Positions 26,840-35,616 of a DNA stretch of 64,000 bases are shown here, in pieces (position 1 is the first letter of the stretch; each line of letters starts with the position of its first letter). The DNA comes from Nostoc sp. 'Lobaria pulmonaria (5183) cyanobiont'. Lineage in GTDB: Bacteria; Cyanobacteriota; Cyanobacteriia; Cyanobacteriales; Nostocaceae. Below the pieces are notes generated by a model, which saw nothing but the letters and a program-made list of their open reading frames with translations, was not told the DNA's origin and did not search any database. The position numbers were made by a program, and so were the translations under genes. The stretch lies in NCBI RefSeq assembly GCF_002949795.1, contig NZ_CP026692.1, positions 4,696,545-4,760,544 on the forward strand, given 5' to 3'.

Positions 26840-27214
26840 ATGGAGCCAGTATCATTGACAGCAGCTGCGATCGCAACTTTGGTAATCACCAAAGCCTTTG
26901 AAAAAACTGGGGAAATCATCGGCGAAAAGGCTTGGAACGAAGGCGAAAAGTTGTTAGTTCTGCTCAAACGCAAGGAACCTAGCATGGCGAAGGTTATCGA
27001 ACAGGCAAAAACACAACCTTTAGATTATGGTCAAGCTTATCTTATTGGGCAGCAGGTAGAGGAGGCGGCAAAGAAAGATGATGAAATTGCTCAAGCTGTT
27101 GCAGCATTGGCTAAAGAAGCTCAACCGCAATTGACTCAAACTATTGAAAACTATAAAGGCATAATCATTAAAGGCGGAACTAATACTGTTTCTGGCAATA
27201 CCTTTAACTTTTGA
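26840..27214 (+). CDS. N-terminal module of a STAND ATPase, separated by an in-frame TGA
   Basis: The product is 124 residues: a hydrophobic opening (MEPVSLTAAAIATLVITKAF), an alpha-helical charged middle (KAWNEGEKLLVLLKRK), and the terminal motif GIIIKGGTNTVSGNTFNF. Such modules head many cyanobacterial STAND proteins and may be effector or adaptor domains. The stop TGA at 27212 is in the same frame as the NB-ARC gene downstream. No other stop separates them, so the two look like one ancestral gene split by a single nonsense codon. It could still be translated as a separate small partner protein. HIP1 sites are present in the coding sequence. Confidence 0.7.
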   Translation: MEPVSLTAAAIATLVITKAFEKTGEIIGEKAWNEGEKLLVLLKRKEPSMAKVIEQAKTQPLDYGQAYLIGQQVEEAAKKDDEIAQAVAALAKEAQPQLTQTIENYKGIIIKGGTNTVSGNTFNF

Positions 27215-27274
27215 CTACAGTCGCCTGAAGGGGAACGGGTAAAGTCAAATCCTTCTACTAAAATACCGCAAAAT

Positions 27275-29512
27275 TTGCCCCTGAGTGGGGTGGTGGAATT
27301 TGTCGGACGTAAAAAGGAATTGCAAAATCTTCACCAACTTTTGCAGGATAATAAACAAGTTGCGATCGCTGCGATCGCTGGTATGGGTGGAGTTGGTAAA
27401 ACAGAACTCGCCTTACAATATGCAAAGGCTCACCATGAAACCTACAAGGGTGGAATTTGCTGGTTGCTGGCAAAAACTGAGGATGTGGGCATTCAAGTTG
27501 TGCAGTTTGCCAGAACGCAGCTTGACTTAAACCCGCCAGAGGATTTAACAGAAGATTCTAACCAAAAATTACTCGCCCAAGTGCAATATTGCTGGCGGCG
27601 TTGGCGTGAGGGTGATGTGCTGCTAGTGTTGGATGATGTCAGCGACTACGAGCAAGTTAAGCCTTACTTTCAGTCGCTACCTTCTCGGTTTAAAGTGCTG
27701 ATGACTACGCGCCAAAACTTGGGACGCATCGCACAGTTATCTTTGGATGTGCTGCAACCAGAGGCTGCGCTGGAGTTATTAAGGTCTTTACTCAAGGAAA
27801 CACCAGAGCGAATTGGGCGAGAATTGACTGTAGCAAATCAGTTATGTGAGTGGCTAGGATATTTACCTTTAGGTGTGGAATTAGTGGGGCGCTATCTGGC
27901 GCGGAAACAGGATTTATCTTTAGCAGAAATGTTGCGGCGGTTGAAGAACAAGCGATTAGATGAGCGTTCCCTTTCTAAATCTAAGTCGGAAGCCGACATG
28001 ACAGCACAACGAGGTGTGTTAGCAGCCTTTGAGTTGAGTTGGCAGGAGTTAGAGGACGACGATAAACAATTGGGTTGTTTATTGAGTTTATTTGCCGCCG
28101 CACCCATACCTTGGAAGTTGGTGGAACAGTGTTTACCAGAGGAAGATACCGAAGATTTAGAAGAAATTAGAGACGATAGCTTGCTGAATCTACATTTACT
28201 CCAGCGCAAAGGTGAGGGAATCTATCAACTGCATCCACTGTTGAGAGAGTTTTTCCAATATAAGCTTACAGGTTTAGAACAGGGAGAGGAATTTAAGCGC
28301 TCCGTTTGTCGGGTAATGGTAGCAGTTGCTAAAGATATTCCTGAAACTCCTACACTTCAGCAAATCACCGATGTCACACCTGCAATACCTCATCTAGCTG
28401 AAGTAGCGAAGAATCTCATTCAATATGTCAGTGATGATGATTTAATTTGGACTTTCACCAGCAATGCTAGATTTTACTATGGTCAAGGTTTATATAACCA
28501 AGCTTTACCTTGGTATGAGCAGTGTTTAAAGGTCACTAAAAAGCGCTTGGGTGAAAAACATCCAGATGTCGCACAAAGTCTCAACAATCTAGCGGGACTC
28601 TACGAGTCTCAAGGCAGATACAGCCAAGCCGAACCCCTTTTCATCCAAGCATTGGCACTCTACCGCAAGCTGCTGGGTGAAGAACATCCATCTGTCGCCC
28701 AAAGCCTCAACAACCTAGCTAATCTCTACAACTCTCAAGGCAGATACAGCCAAGCCGAACCCCTTTTCATCCAAGCTTTGGAACTCTACCGCAAGCTGCT
28801 GGGTGAAGAACATCCAGATGTCGCACTTAGTCTCAACAACCTAGCGACACTCTACCGTTCCCAAGGCAGGTACAGCGAAGCCGAACCCCTTTACATCCAA
28901 GCTTTGGCACTCTGGCGCAAGCTGCTGGGTGAAGAACATCCAGATGTCGCAGCTAGTCTCAACAACTTAGCGACACTCTACAACTACCAAGGCAAATACA
29001 GCCAAGCTGAATCCCTTCACATCCAAGCTTTGGCACTCAGGCGCAACCTGCTGGGTGAAGAACATCCAGATGTCGCCCTTAGTCTCAACAACCTAGCGTG
29101 TCTCTATTACTCTCAAGGCAGATACAGCCAAGCTGAATCCCTTTTCATCCAAGCTTTGGCACTGTACCACAAGCTGCTGGGTGAAGAACATCCATCTGTT
29201 GCACTTAGTGTCAACAACCTAGCGACACTTTACAACTTTCAAGGCAGATACAGCGAAGCCGAACCCCTTCACATCCAAGCTTTGGCACTCAGGCGCAAGC
29301 TGCTGGGAGAAGAACATCCAGATGTCGCAGTTAGTCTCAACAATCTGGCAAAACTGTACTATTTACAAGGACGTTATACCGAAGCTGAACCATTGTATCT
29401 GCAAGCTTTGGAGATTTGTGAGCAACGATTAGGGGTGAATCATCCCTGGACTGTTAAGTGCCGTGAAAATCTAGCAAATCTTCGCGATCGCCTCTCCTCA
29501 AATCCAGAATAG
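27275..29512 (+). CDS. STAND ATPase: NB-ARC domain plus TPR repeats
   Basis: The product is 745 residues from TTG 27275. The frame is open from just after the TGA at 27212, with no ATG and no good ribosome site before GVVEFVGRKKEL. The NB-ARC ATPase has P-loop GMGGVGKT (36-43), Walker B LLVLDD (116-121), sensor VLMTTRQ (141-147), and a GxP-like WLGYLPLGVEL. A winged-helix region ends in QLHPLLREFF, in place of MHD. Seven to eight 42-residue kinesin-light-chain-type TPRs (LGEEHPDVAxSLNNLAxLY) fill about 395-735. STAND proteins are ligand-triggered switches, often in antiviral defence or signalling. The function here is inferred from the family. Confidence 0.82.
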   Translation: MPLSGVVEFVGRKKELQNLHQLLQDNKQVAIAAIAGMGGVGKTELALQYAKAHHETYKGGICWLLAKTEDVGIQVVQFARTQLDLNPPEDLTEDSNQKLLAQVQYCWRRWREGDVLLVLDDVSDYEQVKPYFQSLPSRFKVLMTTRQNLGRIAQLSLDVLQPEAALELLRSLLKETPERIGRELTVANQLCEWLGYLPLGVELVGRYLARKQDLSLAEMLRRLKNKRLDERSLSKSKSEADMTAQRGVLAAFELSWQELEDDDKQLGCLLSLFAAAPIPWKLVEQCLPEEDTEDLEEIRDDSLLNLHLLQRKGEGIYQLHPLLREFFQYKLTGLEQGEEFKRSVCRVMVAVAKDIPETPTLQQITDVTPAIPHLAEVAKNLIQYVSDDDLIWTFTSNARFYYGQGLYNQALPWYEQCLKVTKKRLGEKHPDVAQSLNNLAGLYESQGRYSQAEPLFIQALALYRKLLGEEHPSVAQSLNNLANLYNSQGRYSQAEPLFIQALELYRKLLGEEHPDVALSLNNLATLYRSQGRYSEAEPLYIQALALWRKLLGEEHPDVAASLNNLATLYNYQGKYSQAESLHIQALALRRNLLGEEHPDVALSLNNLACLYYSQGRYSQAESLFIQALALYHKLLGEEHPSVALSVNNLATLYNFQGRYSEAEPLHIQALALRRKLLGEEHPDVAVSLNNLAKLYYLQGRYTEAEPLYLQALEICEQRLGVNHPWTVKCRENLANLRDRLSSNPE
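28555..29440 (+). repeat. 126-bp tandem repeats encoding TPRs
   Basis: Seven nearly identical 126-bp units, each containing CTGCTGGGTGAAGAACATCC and CTCAACAACCTAGC, lie in frame within the STAND gene. The close DNA identity shows recent expansion or gene conversion, so copy number is likely to vary between strains. Confidence 0.85.
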
Positions 29513-29680
29513 ACTACATGGGGATACGAATTTATAGGTTTTGTGCAAAGCGTACCGTGATCAAACTGAAAAGCGCGTTAGCGAAGCTCACCGAAGGTAT
29601 CGCTTAGACTAAAATTCATATTTAACTAAGTAAAAATGCCATTCGACTTACTCAAAATGAGCTTTTACTTACTCAAAAGG

Positions 29681-29910
29681 AGCTTTTACTTTCTCAAACC
29701 CCAGTTTGCTTTCTCATTTTAGTGTTTTCCGCAAGCAAAATCAGCTTTTACTTTCTCAAACCCCAGTTTGCTTTCTCATTTTGGTGTTTTCCGCAAGCAA
29801 AATCAGCTTTTACTTTCTCAAACCCCAGTTTGCTTTCTCATTTTGGTGTTTTCCGCAAGTCAAATAAGCTTTTACTTTCTCAAACCCCAGTTTGCTTTCT
29901 CATTTGAGTA
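29681..29910. repeat. 62-bp tandem repeat array
   Basis: Units begin AGCTTTTACTTTCTCAAACC at 29681, 29743, 29805 and 29867, an exact 62-bp period. The units contain CCCAGTTTGCTTTCTCATTT and GTGTTTTCCGCAAGCAAAAT. A degenerate half unit precedes the array at about 29659. Open frames through it are repeat artefacts. There are no unique spacers, so it is not CRISPR. The rest of 29513-30163 holds dispersed repeats only. Confidence 0.92.
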
Positions 29911-30019
29911 ATTCACGCATTCATTTTGGTATATCATTGAGCGAAAACTGGCGTAGGTGTAGCCCGTCAGAGATATCGCTCTATAAAAGAAGTGTAAATC
30001 TAGAGGCGATCGCTCTTAA

Positions 30020-30090
30020 AGACGCGATAAATCGCCGTCTCTACAAAAGATTCATTCTTGTAAAGACAGCGATTTATCGCGTCTCTTGCC
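30020..30090. repeat. Two inverted copies of the GACGCGAT palindrome family
   Basis: GACGCGATAAATCGCCGTCTCTAC (30021 onward) is followed by AGACAGCGATTTATCGCGTC (30064 onward). These are intergenic relatives of the palindromes embedded in smc, arranged head to head upstream of the Uma2 gene. Confidence 0.75.
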
Positions 30091-30163
30091 TTAACGGAAA
30101 CGTATTGGATTATAAAGTATACTTGCCATCAATAAATATTACTCAAACCTTAAAGTTTCAACT

Positions 30164-30733
30164 ATGATAGCCTCGCCTCAACAAAACTACGTCACCGTTG
30201 AAGAATACCTCCAAGTGGAGGAACAGAGCAATATCAAACATGAATACATCGACGGCTACATCTACGCAATGGCTGGAGCGCTAGATCCACACGTTACCAT
30301 TGCGGGAAACTTATTTGCTTTCCTCCGTAATCATCTGCGCGGCTCTGGTTCTCGTGTTTACATCGCTGACATGAAAGCCAGAATTGAATCTCTGAATCGC
30401 TTTTATTATCCCGATGTGATGGTTACTTGCGATCGACGAGATCAAGAAACGCCAGGTTATAAAAGATTTCCCTGTTTAATTGTCGAAGTTTTATCTAATT
30501 CTACTGAAGCCTTTGACCGGGGCGACAAATTCGCCGATTATCAAACCCTGGAAAGTCTGCAAGAATATGTTTTAATTAATACAAAACGTCAACGAGTTGA
30601 GTGTTTTCGACGCAATGAGCAAGGGTTGTGGGTTTTACAATCCTACACAGCAGAACATCAATCATTTCGACTCAACAGCGTGGATTTTGAGGAAACAATG
30701 GCAGCACTCTACGAAGATGTAGTTTTTGAATAA
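30164..30733 (+). CDS. Uma2 family (DUF820) putative endonuclease
   Basis: The product is 189 residues with the classic Uma2 order: YVTVEEYLQVEEQSNIKHEY (substrate-side helix), DGYIYAMAGALDPHVTIAGN, RFYYPDVMVTCDRRD (PD of the PD-(D/E)XK fold), PCLIVEVLSNSTEAFDRGDK (the EVLS strand with downstream lysine), and YVLINTKRQRVECFRRNEQG. Uma2 proteins are abundant in cyanobacteria. Nuclease activity is predicted from the fold and is not established for most. The gene stands alone between repeat DNA and lysC. Confidence 0.87.
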   Translation: MIASPQQNYVTVEEYLQVEEQSNIKHEYIDGYIYAMAGALDPHVTIAGNLFAFLRNHLRGSGSRVYIADMKARIESLNRFYYPDVMVTCDRRDQETPGYKRFPCLIVEVLSNSTEAFDRGDKFADYQTLESLQEYVLINTKRQRVECFRRNEQGLWVLQSYTAEHQSFRLNSVDFEETMAALYEDVVFE

Positions 30734-30854
30734 TCAATTATTATAGGGCATTCGCCGCAATATTTAGTAAACTATATAACTGATAAGCCTTGAAGGCTTC
30801 CTTACCAGGCGGAAGCGTTGATGAAAGCAGGCACAATTGATTAAATAAAAAGTT

Positions 30855-32717
30855 ATGGCGCTCATAGTTCAGAAATACGGTGGTACATCTGTCGGTTCAG
30901 TGGAACGTATTCAAGCTGTTGCACAGCGTGTTTATAAAACTGTTAAAGCTGGAAACTCTATTGTCGTAGTGGTTTCGGCAATGGGCAAAACCACCGATGG
31001 ACTCGTCAAACTAGCTACTGAAATTTCTCCAAATCCTAATCGCCGGGAAATGGATATGCTGCTTTCTACTGGCGAACAAGTAACCATTGCCTTACTCAGC
31101 ATGGCTTTGCAGGAACTCGGACAACCCGCAATTTCCATGACTGGCGCTCAAGTAGGAATTGTTACTGAAGCCGAACACAGCCGCGCTCGGATTTTGCATA
31201 TTGAAACTACTCGCCTAACTCGCCACATAAATGCAGGTAAAGTAGTTGTAGTAGCTGGCTTCCAAGGTATATCCAGCGTCGGAGAGATGGAAATTACGAC
31301 TTTGGGTCGTGGTGGTTCCGACACCTCAGCAGTGGCGATCGCAGCCGCATTAAAAGCGAATTTTTGCGAAATTTATACAGACGTTCCAGGGATTCTCACT
31401 ACAGACCCCCGCTTAGTTGCCGAAGCCCAGTTGATGGATGCCATCAGCTGCGATGAAATGTTGGAATTAGCTAGCTTGGGTGCAAAAGTGCTGCATCCCC
31501 GTGCTGTGGAAATTGCCCGTAACTACGGTGTTCCCCTTGTAGTGAGGTCTAGCTGGACAGATCAACCAGGTACTTGGGTGACATCAGTCAAACCCCAAGG
31601 GCGATCGCTAATCAATCTAGAAATTGCCCGTCCTGTAGATCATGTAGAATTTGACACTAACCAAGCAAAGGTCGCTTTGTTGCGCGTCCCCGATAAGCCA
31701 GGTGTTGCAGCCAGGTTATTTGGCGAAATTTCTCGGCAAAAAGTAGATGTAGATTTGATTATTCAGTCAGTTCATGAAGGTAACAGTAATGACATTGCTT
31801 TTACTGTCACAACACCAATATTAAAACGGGCAGAAGCAGTAGCAACAGCGATCGCCCCAGCACTGAGGAGTCAATCTAACCCCAAATTTGACGAAGCCGA
31901 GGTAATGGTAGAACACAACATTGCCAAAGTCAGCATCGCAGGCGCAGGAATGATTGGCCGTCCTGGTGTAGCTGCAAAGATGTTTGCCACATTAGCTGAA
32001 GCTGGTGTGAATATCCAAATGATTTCCACCAGCGAAGTGAAAGTCAGTTGTGTAGTCAATGCTGCCCAGTGCGATCGCGCCGTCACAGCACTCCGCACCG
32101 CCTTTGAGATCGAAGCAGGGAAAGGGGGGACAAGGGGACAAGAAAGAATCATTGAAGAAACTTCTCCCTTGTCTCCCTCCTCTCTCTTGTCTCCCTTATC
32201 TCCTCCCTCTCCCCCGGTTCGAGGCGTTGCTCTCGATTTGAATCAAGCGCGTCTTGCGATTCGTCAATTGCCAGATCGTCCGGGGATGGCGGCGAAATTA
32301 TTTGGATTATTAGCGCAGCATAATATCAGCGTTGATATGATTATCCAATCTCAGCGCTGCCGAGTGATTGATGGTGTTCCCAGGCGAGATATTGCCTTTA
32401 CAGTCTCGCAGATAGACGGAGAAAATGCCAAAAAAATGCTCACTCAAGTAGCGGCAGAATTAGGATGGGGTGAAGTTGTTTTAGATAGTGCGATCGCTAA
32501 GGTGAGTATTGTCGGTGCAGGTATGGTAGGACAACCAGGTGTTGCTGCTAAAATGTTTGAAGCTTTAGCCCAACAAGAAATCAATATTCAAATGATTGCC
32601 ACTTCAGAAATCAAAATTAGTTGTGTTGTGGCGCAAGAGCAAGGTGTTAAAGCTTTGCAAGCCATTCATGCAGCCTTTGAACTAGCTGGTAGCGAGAAAT
32701 TTGTCGTTCCAGTATAA
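30855..32717 (+). CDS. lysC: Aspartate kinase
   Basis: The product is 620 residues. It phosphorylates aspartate in the first step of lysine, threonine, methionine and diaminopimelate synthesis. The catalytic domain begins MALIVQKYGGTSVGSVERIQ and carries GRGGSDTSAVAIAAAL and YTDVPGILTTDPR. The cyanobacterial form has four ACT domains in two tandem pairs, each pair with KVSIVGAGMVGQPGVAAKMF-like text; they mediate feedback inhibition. Between the two pairs lies a 36-residue low-complexity insert (GKGGTRGQERIIEE, then SPLSPSSLLSPLSPPSPP), translated from a dispersed repeat. The frame stays open and the enzyme should work. Confidence 0.95.
   Translation: MALIVQKYGGTSVGSVERIQAVAQRVYKTVKAGNSIVVVVSAMGKTTDGLVKLATEISPNPNRREMDMLLSTGEQVTIALLSMALQELGQPAISMTGAQVGIVTEAEHSRARILHIETTRLTRHINAGKVVVVAGFQGISSVGEMEITTLGRGGSDTSAVAIAAALKANFCEIYTDVPGILTTDPRLVAEAQLMDAISCDEMLELASLGAKVLHPRAVEIARNYGVPLVVRSSWTDQPGTWVTSVKPQGRSLINLEIARPVDHVEFDTNQAKVALLRVPDKPGVAARLFGEISRQKVDVDLIIQSVHEGNSNDIAFTVTTPILKRAEAVATAIAPALRSQSNPKFDEAEVMVEHNIAKVSIAGAGMIGRPGVAAKMFATLAEAGVNIQMISTSEVKVSCVVNAAQCDRAVTALRTAFEIEAGKGGTRGQERIIEETSPLSPSSLLSPLSPPSPPVRGVALDLNQARLAIRQLPDRPGMAAKLFGLLAQHNISVDMIIQSQRCRVIDGVPRRDIAFTVSQIDGENAKKMLTQVAAELGWGEVVLDSAIAKVSIVGAGMVGQPGVAAKMFEALAQQEINIQMIATSEIKISCVVAQEQGVKALQAIHAAFELAGSEKFVVPV
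32116..32215 (+). repeat. Dispersed repeat inserted in frame in lysC
   Basis: GGGGGGACAAGGGGACAAG, then ATTGAAGAAACTTCTCCC, then a CT-rich half: the same ordered architecture as the intergenic elements at 15849-15980 and 46040-46135. It lies exactly in the linker between the two ACT pairs. Confidence 0.7.
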
Positions 32718-32747
32718 AACCTGAATCAAACCCCCTCACCCTAAATC

Positions 32748-32771
32748 CCTCTCCCAAGCTTGGGAGAGGGA
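32748..32771. repeat. Hairpin repeat downstream of lysC
   Basis: CCCTCTCCCAAGCTTGGGAG with AGGG continuing is a perfect palindrome identical to the one at 26521-26544. It follows the lysC stop and may terminate transcription, although it lacks a T-run. Confidence 0.7.
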
Positions 32772-32911
32772 CTTTGCAATATACACGCGGTAGCAGCCCA
32801 CGCCTCGATCTCATTTGAAGTTGCTTAATAAATAAATATTTATATTTTAAAATCAGTATTAATAACACGTAAGCTATAATCGAACAATTTATCAGACTAT
32901 AATTTATATTG

Positions 32912-34972
32912 ATGAATAGTCATTTCCTAGATGGACATTATCAAATACTAAAAGTTCTCAATAATGGCGGAAAAGAGAAAACCTATCTAGTTGAAGATGT
33001 TAATCTGAATGGTCAAGAATTTATAGTAAAGCAGTTATCTCTTCCTAATAGCAATCCTCAAGCTTTAACAATCCTACGCCGCTTGTTTGCCAGTAAGGCG
33101 GCAACTTTAGAGAAACTCGCACAAGAACACGATAAAATTCCAAAGCTCATTGCTTCTTTTGAAGAAAATGAAGAATTTTATCTAGTTCAAGAATTCATAC
33201 CTGGTAATCCTTTAACTGACGAAATCATTCAGGGACAACTTCTCAAGGAAGACCAAGTAATTAGTCTTTTGTCAGAGATATTAGAAACTTTGGTGGTTGT
33301 ACATAGCTATGGCGTAATTCATCGGAATATTACACCAGCAAATATTATTCGCCGAGAATCAGATAAAAAGTTAGTTTTAGTTAATTTGGGTACTTTTAAT
33401 GAAGCGATCGATAATACTGTTGACAATTCCGAGTATATGCCGATAGAACAAATTAACGGCAACCTCAAATATAACAGTGATATATATGCTTTAGGTATGG
33501 TTGCGATCGCAGCACTAAAAGGTTTACCTACAAAGGAAATATCTAATTTGCGAAGTCAGAAAAATAAGCTGACAGGTGAAATACTTTGGCACGATAAAAA
33601 TTTAAAATTTAACAGAAAATTAGTAAAAATTATTAATAAAATGGTGCGTTTTGACTATCGTCAGCGCTACCAGTATGCAACGGAAGTTTTAGACGACCTG
33701 AAAAAGTTAATAAATGTTGATGACGATCGACAAAAACAGCATCAGAAAAAACTATTACTAGTTCTAGGGGGGATAGCTGGCTGTATTACCCTTATTGTTG
33801 CAGCGTGGCAATTGAGATCGCCAAAACTTGTAAGTGATGCCCAACAGACATTATACCAAGAGGGAGTAAATAAATATGAGTCAGGAAACTATGAAGGAGC
33901 AGTTGAAGATTTCAATCACATTATTGAATTAGAGCCGCAAAACGCTTTAGCTTATAATCGGCGAGGTGATGCTTATTATCGATTAGGAGATTATGAGCAA
34001 GCACAAGCAGACTCTAGCCAAGCTATTTTACTGAATCCTCAAGATGCTAATGCCTATTTTGACCGAGGATTTGCTTTTTCGGAATTAGGCAAATACAAAG
34101 AAGCGATCGCAGATTATACTCAAGCAATAAAGTTAAATTCCAAAGATGCTTATGCTTACTATGGACGAGGATTAGCTCGTGCTCAATCGAAGGATAATAA
34201 AGGTGCACTTGGAGATTTTAGCAAAGCGATCACTCTCAAACCTCAGTATACCGAAGCTTATTTGCAACGAGGTATTCTCCACCGCCGCCTCAAACAAAGA
34301 CCTGAAGCAATCCAAGATTTTGATAAAGTAATTAAGATTAATCCTAGCGATGCTAAAGCTTTTTATCAAAGGGGTTTAACTCAATCTATTAATAAACAAA
34401 AAGATGAAGCAATTAAAGATTACACAGATGCAATCAATATCAATCCCAAATACATAGAAGCTTATCTGAATCGTGGTGATATTTATAGCGATCTGGGAAA
34501 TCAAGTAGAAGCTACTGAAGATTACAACACTATTTTACAGATCGATCCTAAATTTATTGCAGCTTATATTCACAGAGGTATTCACCGCTTTTCTTTTGGA
34601 GATTATAAAGGCGCTATTGAAGATTATACCGCAGCGCTGAAACTAGATACAAATAATATAGCAGCTTACAACAACCGTGGTAATGCTTATCTTGAACTAG
34701 GAAATAAAAAAGCTGCAAATCAGGATTATTCACGAGCGATCGCAATTAATCCTAACAATGCCTTAGCCTATTATAATCGGGGTGTGATTCGCACCAAACA
34801 GAAAAATAAACCGGGTGCGATCGCAGACTTCAAAAAAGCTGCAAAACTATTCCAACAGCAAGGGGAACAAGATAGTTATCAAGATGCACGCCGGGAAATT
34901 GCAATTCTGCAAAATAAGTCAGCGCCAGCGCCAACTACTCGCCCGAAATCTGGGAAAATAGAAAAAAATTGA
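32912..34972 (+). CDS. Membrane-anchored pseudokinase with TPR ectodomain
   Basis: The product is about 686 residues. The N-terminal domain (10-270) is Hanks-type kinase-like, with the ATP-site lysine kept (FIVKQ, K40). The catalytic loop, however, reads VIHRNITPANI (HRN, not HRD, 137-139) and DFG is replaced by NLG (158-160), so both catalytic aspartates are asparagine. One membrane helix (about 281-300, LLLVLGGIAGCITLIVAAWQ) leads to some ten TPRs (315-670), most likely outside the cytosol. A non-catalytic, receptor-like scaffold is the simplest reading. TTG 32909 directly precedes the chosen ATG. The gene stands alone. Confidence 0.87.
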   Translation: MNSHFLDGHYQILKVLNNGGKEKTYLVEDVNLNGQEFIVKQLSLPNSNPQALTILRRLFASKAATLEKLAQEHDKIPKLIASFEENEEFYLVQEFIPGNPLTDEIIQGQLLKEDQVISLLSEILETLVVVHSYGVIHRNITPANIIRRESDKKLVLVNLGTFNEAIDNTVDNSEYMPIEQINGNLKYNSDIYALGMVAIAALKGLPTKEISNLRSQKNKLTGEILWHDKNLKFNRKLVKIINKMVRFDYRQRYQYATEVLDDLKKLINVDDDRQKQHQKKLLLVLGGIAGCITLIVAAWQLRSPKLVSDAQQTLYQEGVNKYESGNYEGAVEDFNHIIELEPQNALAYNRRGDAYYRLGDYEQAQADSSQAILLNPQDANAYFDRGFAFSELGKYKEAIADYTQAIKLNSKDAYAYYGRGLARAQSKDNKGALGDFSKAITLKPQYTEAYLQRGILHRRLKQRPEAIQDFDKVIKINPSDAKAFYQRGLTQSINKQKDEAIKDYTDAININPKYIEAYLNRGDIYSDLGNQVEATEDYNTILQIDPKFIAAYIHRGIHRFSFGDYKGAIEDYTAALKLDTNNIAAYNNRGNAYLELGNKKAANQDYSRAIAINPNNALAYYNRGVIRTKQKNKPGAIADFKKAAKLFQQQGEQDSYQDARREIAILQNKSAPAPTTRPKSGKIEKN

Positions 34973-35049
34973 GCTACCACTCAATATAGTGTTAACTATC
35001 AACTAAGTTAGGAATTGACTATCTTTTTTATCTCATATTTAAAGATATT

Positions 35050-35352
35050 TTGAATAATTACGAAACTGTATTTACCTATATTTATAGAAAAATTGATGAT
35101 TTAGAAGATGAAGTTGTAGACAATTCTGGTGATGAATCAACGTACCAAAAAATTGCCACAATGAGGCAATCGACTCGTTCTGGACGCCGTAATTTTCAAA
35201 GCATCAAGTTACTTATGGCTATTATGGATAATGAAGATTTTCAATGGATCGGCCAGCCAGTGAAAGAACTATTCAATCAAGAATTGGTTCATCACGTTGA
35301 TAAACTCTGGCAAAGAGCAGCGAGTTGCCTTTCTCATCCCGCCTGGGTTTGA
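35050..35352 (+). CDS. Unrecognised short ORF, possibly a gene remnant
   Basis: A 100-codon frame starts at TTG and reads DDLEDEVVDNSGDESTYQKI, then WIGQPVKELFNQELVHHVDK. The composition is protein-like, but no family is recognised and no ribosome site is seen. Its last 15 codons overlap an acyl-CoA synthetase fragment in another frame, so its natural end has probably been replaced. Confidence 0.3.
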   Translation: MNNYETVFTYIYRKIDDLEDEVVDNSGDESTYQKIATMRQSTRSGRRNFQSIKLLMAIMDNEDFQWIGQPVKELFNQELVHHVDKLWQRAASCLSHPAWV

Positions 35353-35521
35353 GTATGTAGCTACTCAATGGGGAATTTGGCGTGCTGGTGGCATAGCTGT
35401 ACCTCTGTGTGTTTCCGATCCACGTCCAGAATTAGAGTATGTAATTACCAATTCTGGAGCAACAATAATTGATGCTCATCCTAATTTTGAGAGTATACTG
35501 CGATCGCTAACACCCAATTAG
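35297..35521 (+). pseudogene. Fragment of an AMP-dependent acyl-CoA synthetase
   Basis: EQRVAFLIPPGFEYVATQWG, then IWRAGGIAVPLCVSDPRPELEY and ITNSGATIIDAH, is the N-terminal part of an acyl-CoA synthetase of the adenylate-forming family (malonyl-CoA synthetase-like). The frame stops after 74 codons; the AMP-binding core and C-terminal lid are missing. It is a remnant joined to the unrelated upstream ORF. Confidence 0.7.
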
Positions 35522-35616
35522 ACCTGGAGTTTTAAACCTCGTAAGTTCTTAAACTTAAGTAAATATAATTAACTCGATCGAGCCTTAGAATTTGACAAAT
35601 GAGGTGAAATCAACCT

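Noticed and set aside
27212..27214. TGA as a selenocysteine or recoded codon in the STAND gene
   Set aside because: No SECIS-like structure is evident and cyanobacteria of this group are not known for selenoprotein synthesis; a nonsense mutation or split gene is simpler.
29722..29907. 61-codon open frame in the tandem repeat
   Set aside because: It consists only of the 62-bp repeat translated; no start signal or family.
29681..29910. Possible CRISPR array
   Set aside because: The 62-bp units are contiguous and near-identical over their whole length, with no unique spacers and no cas genes nearby.
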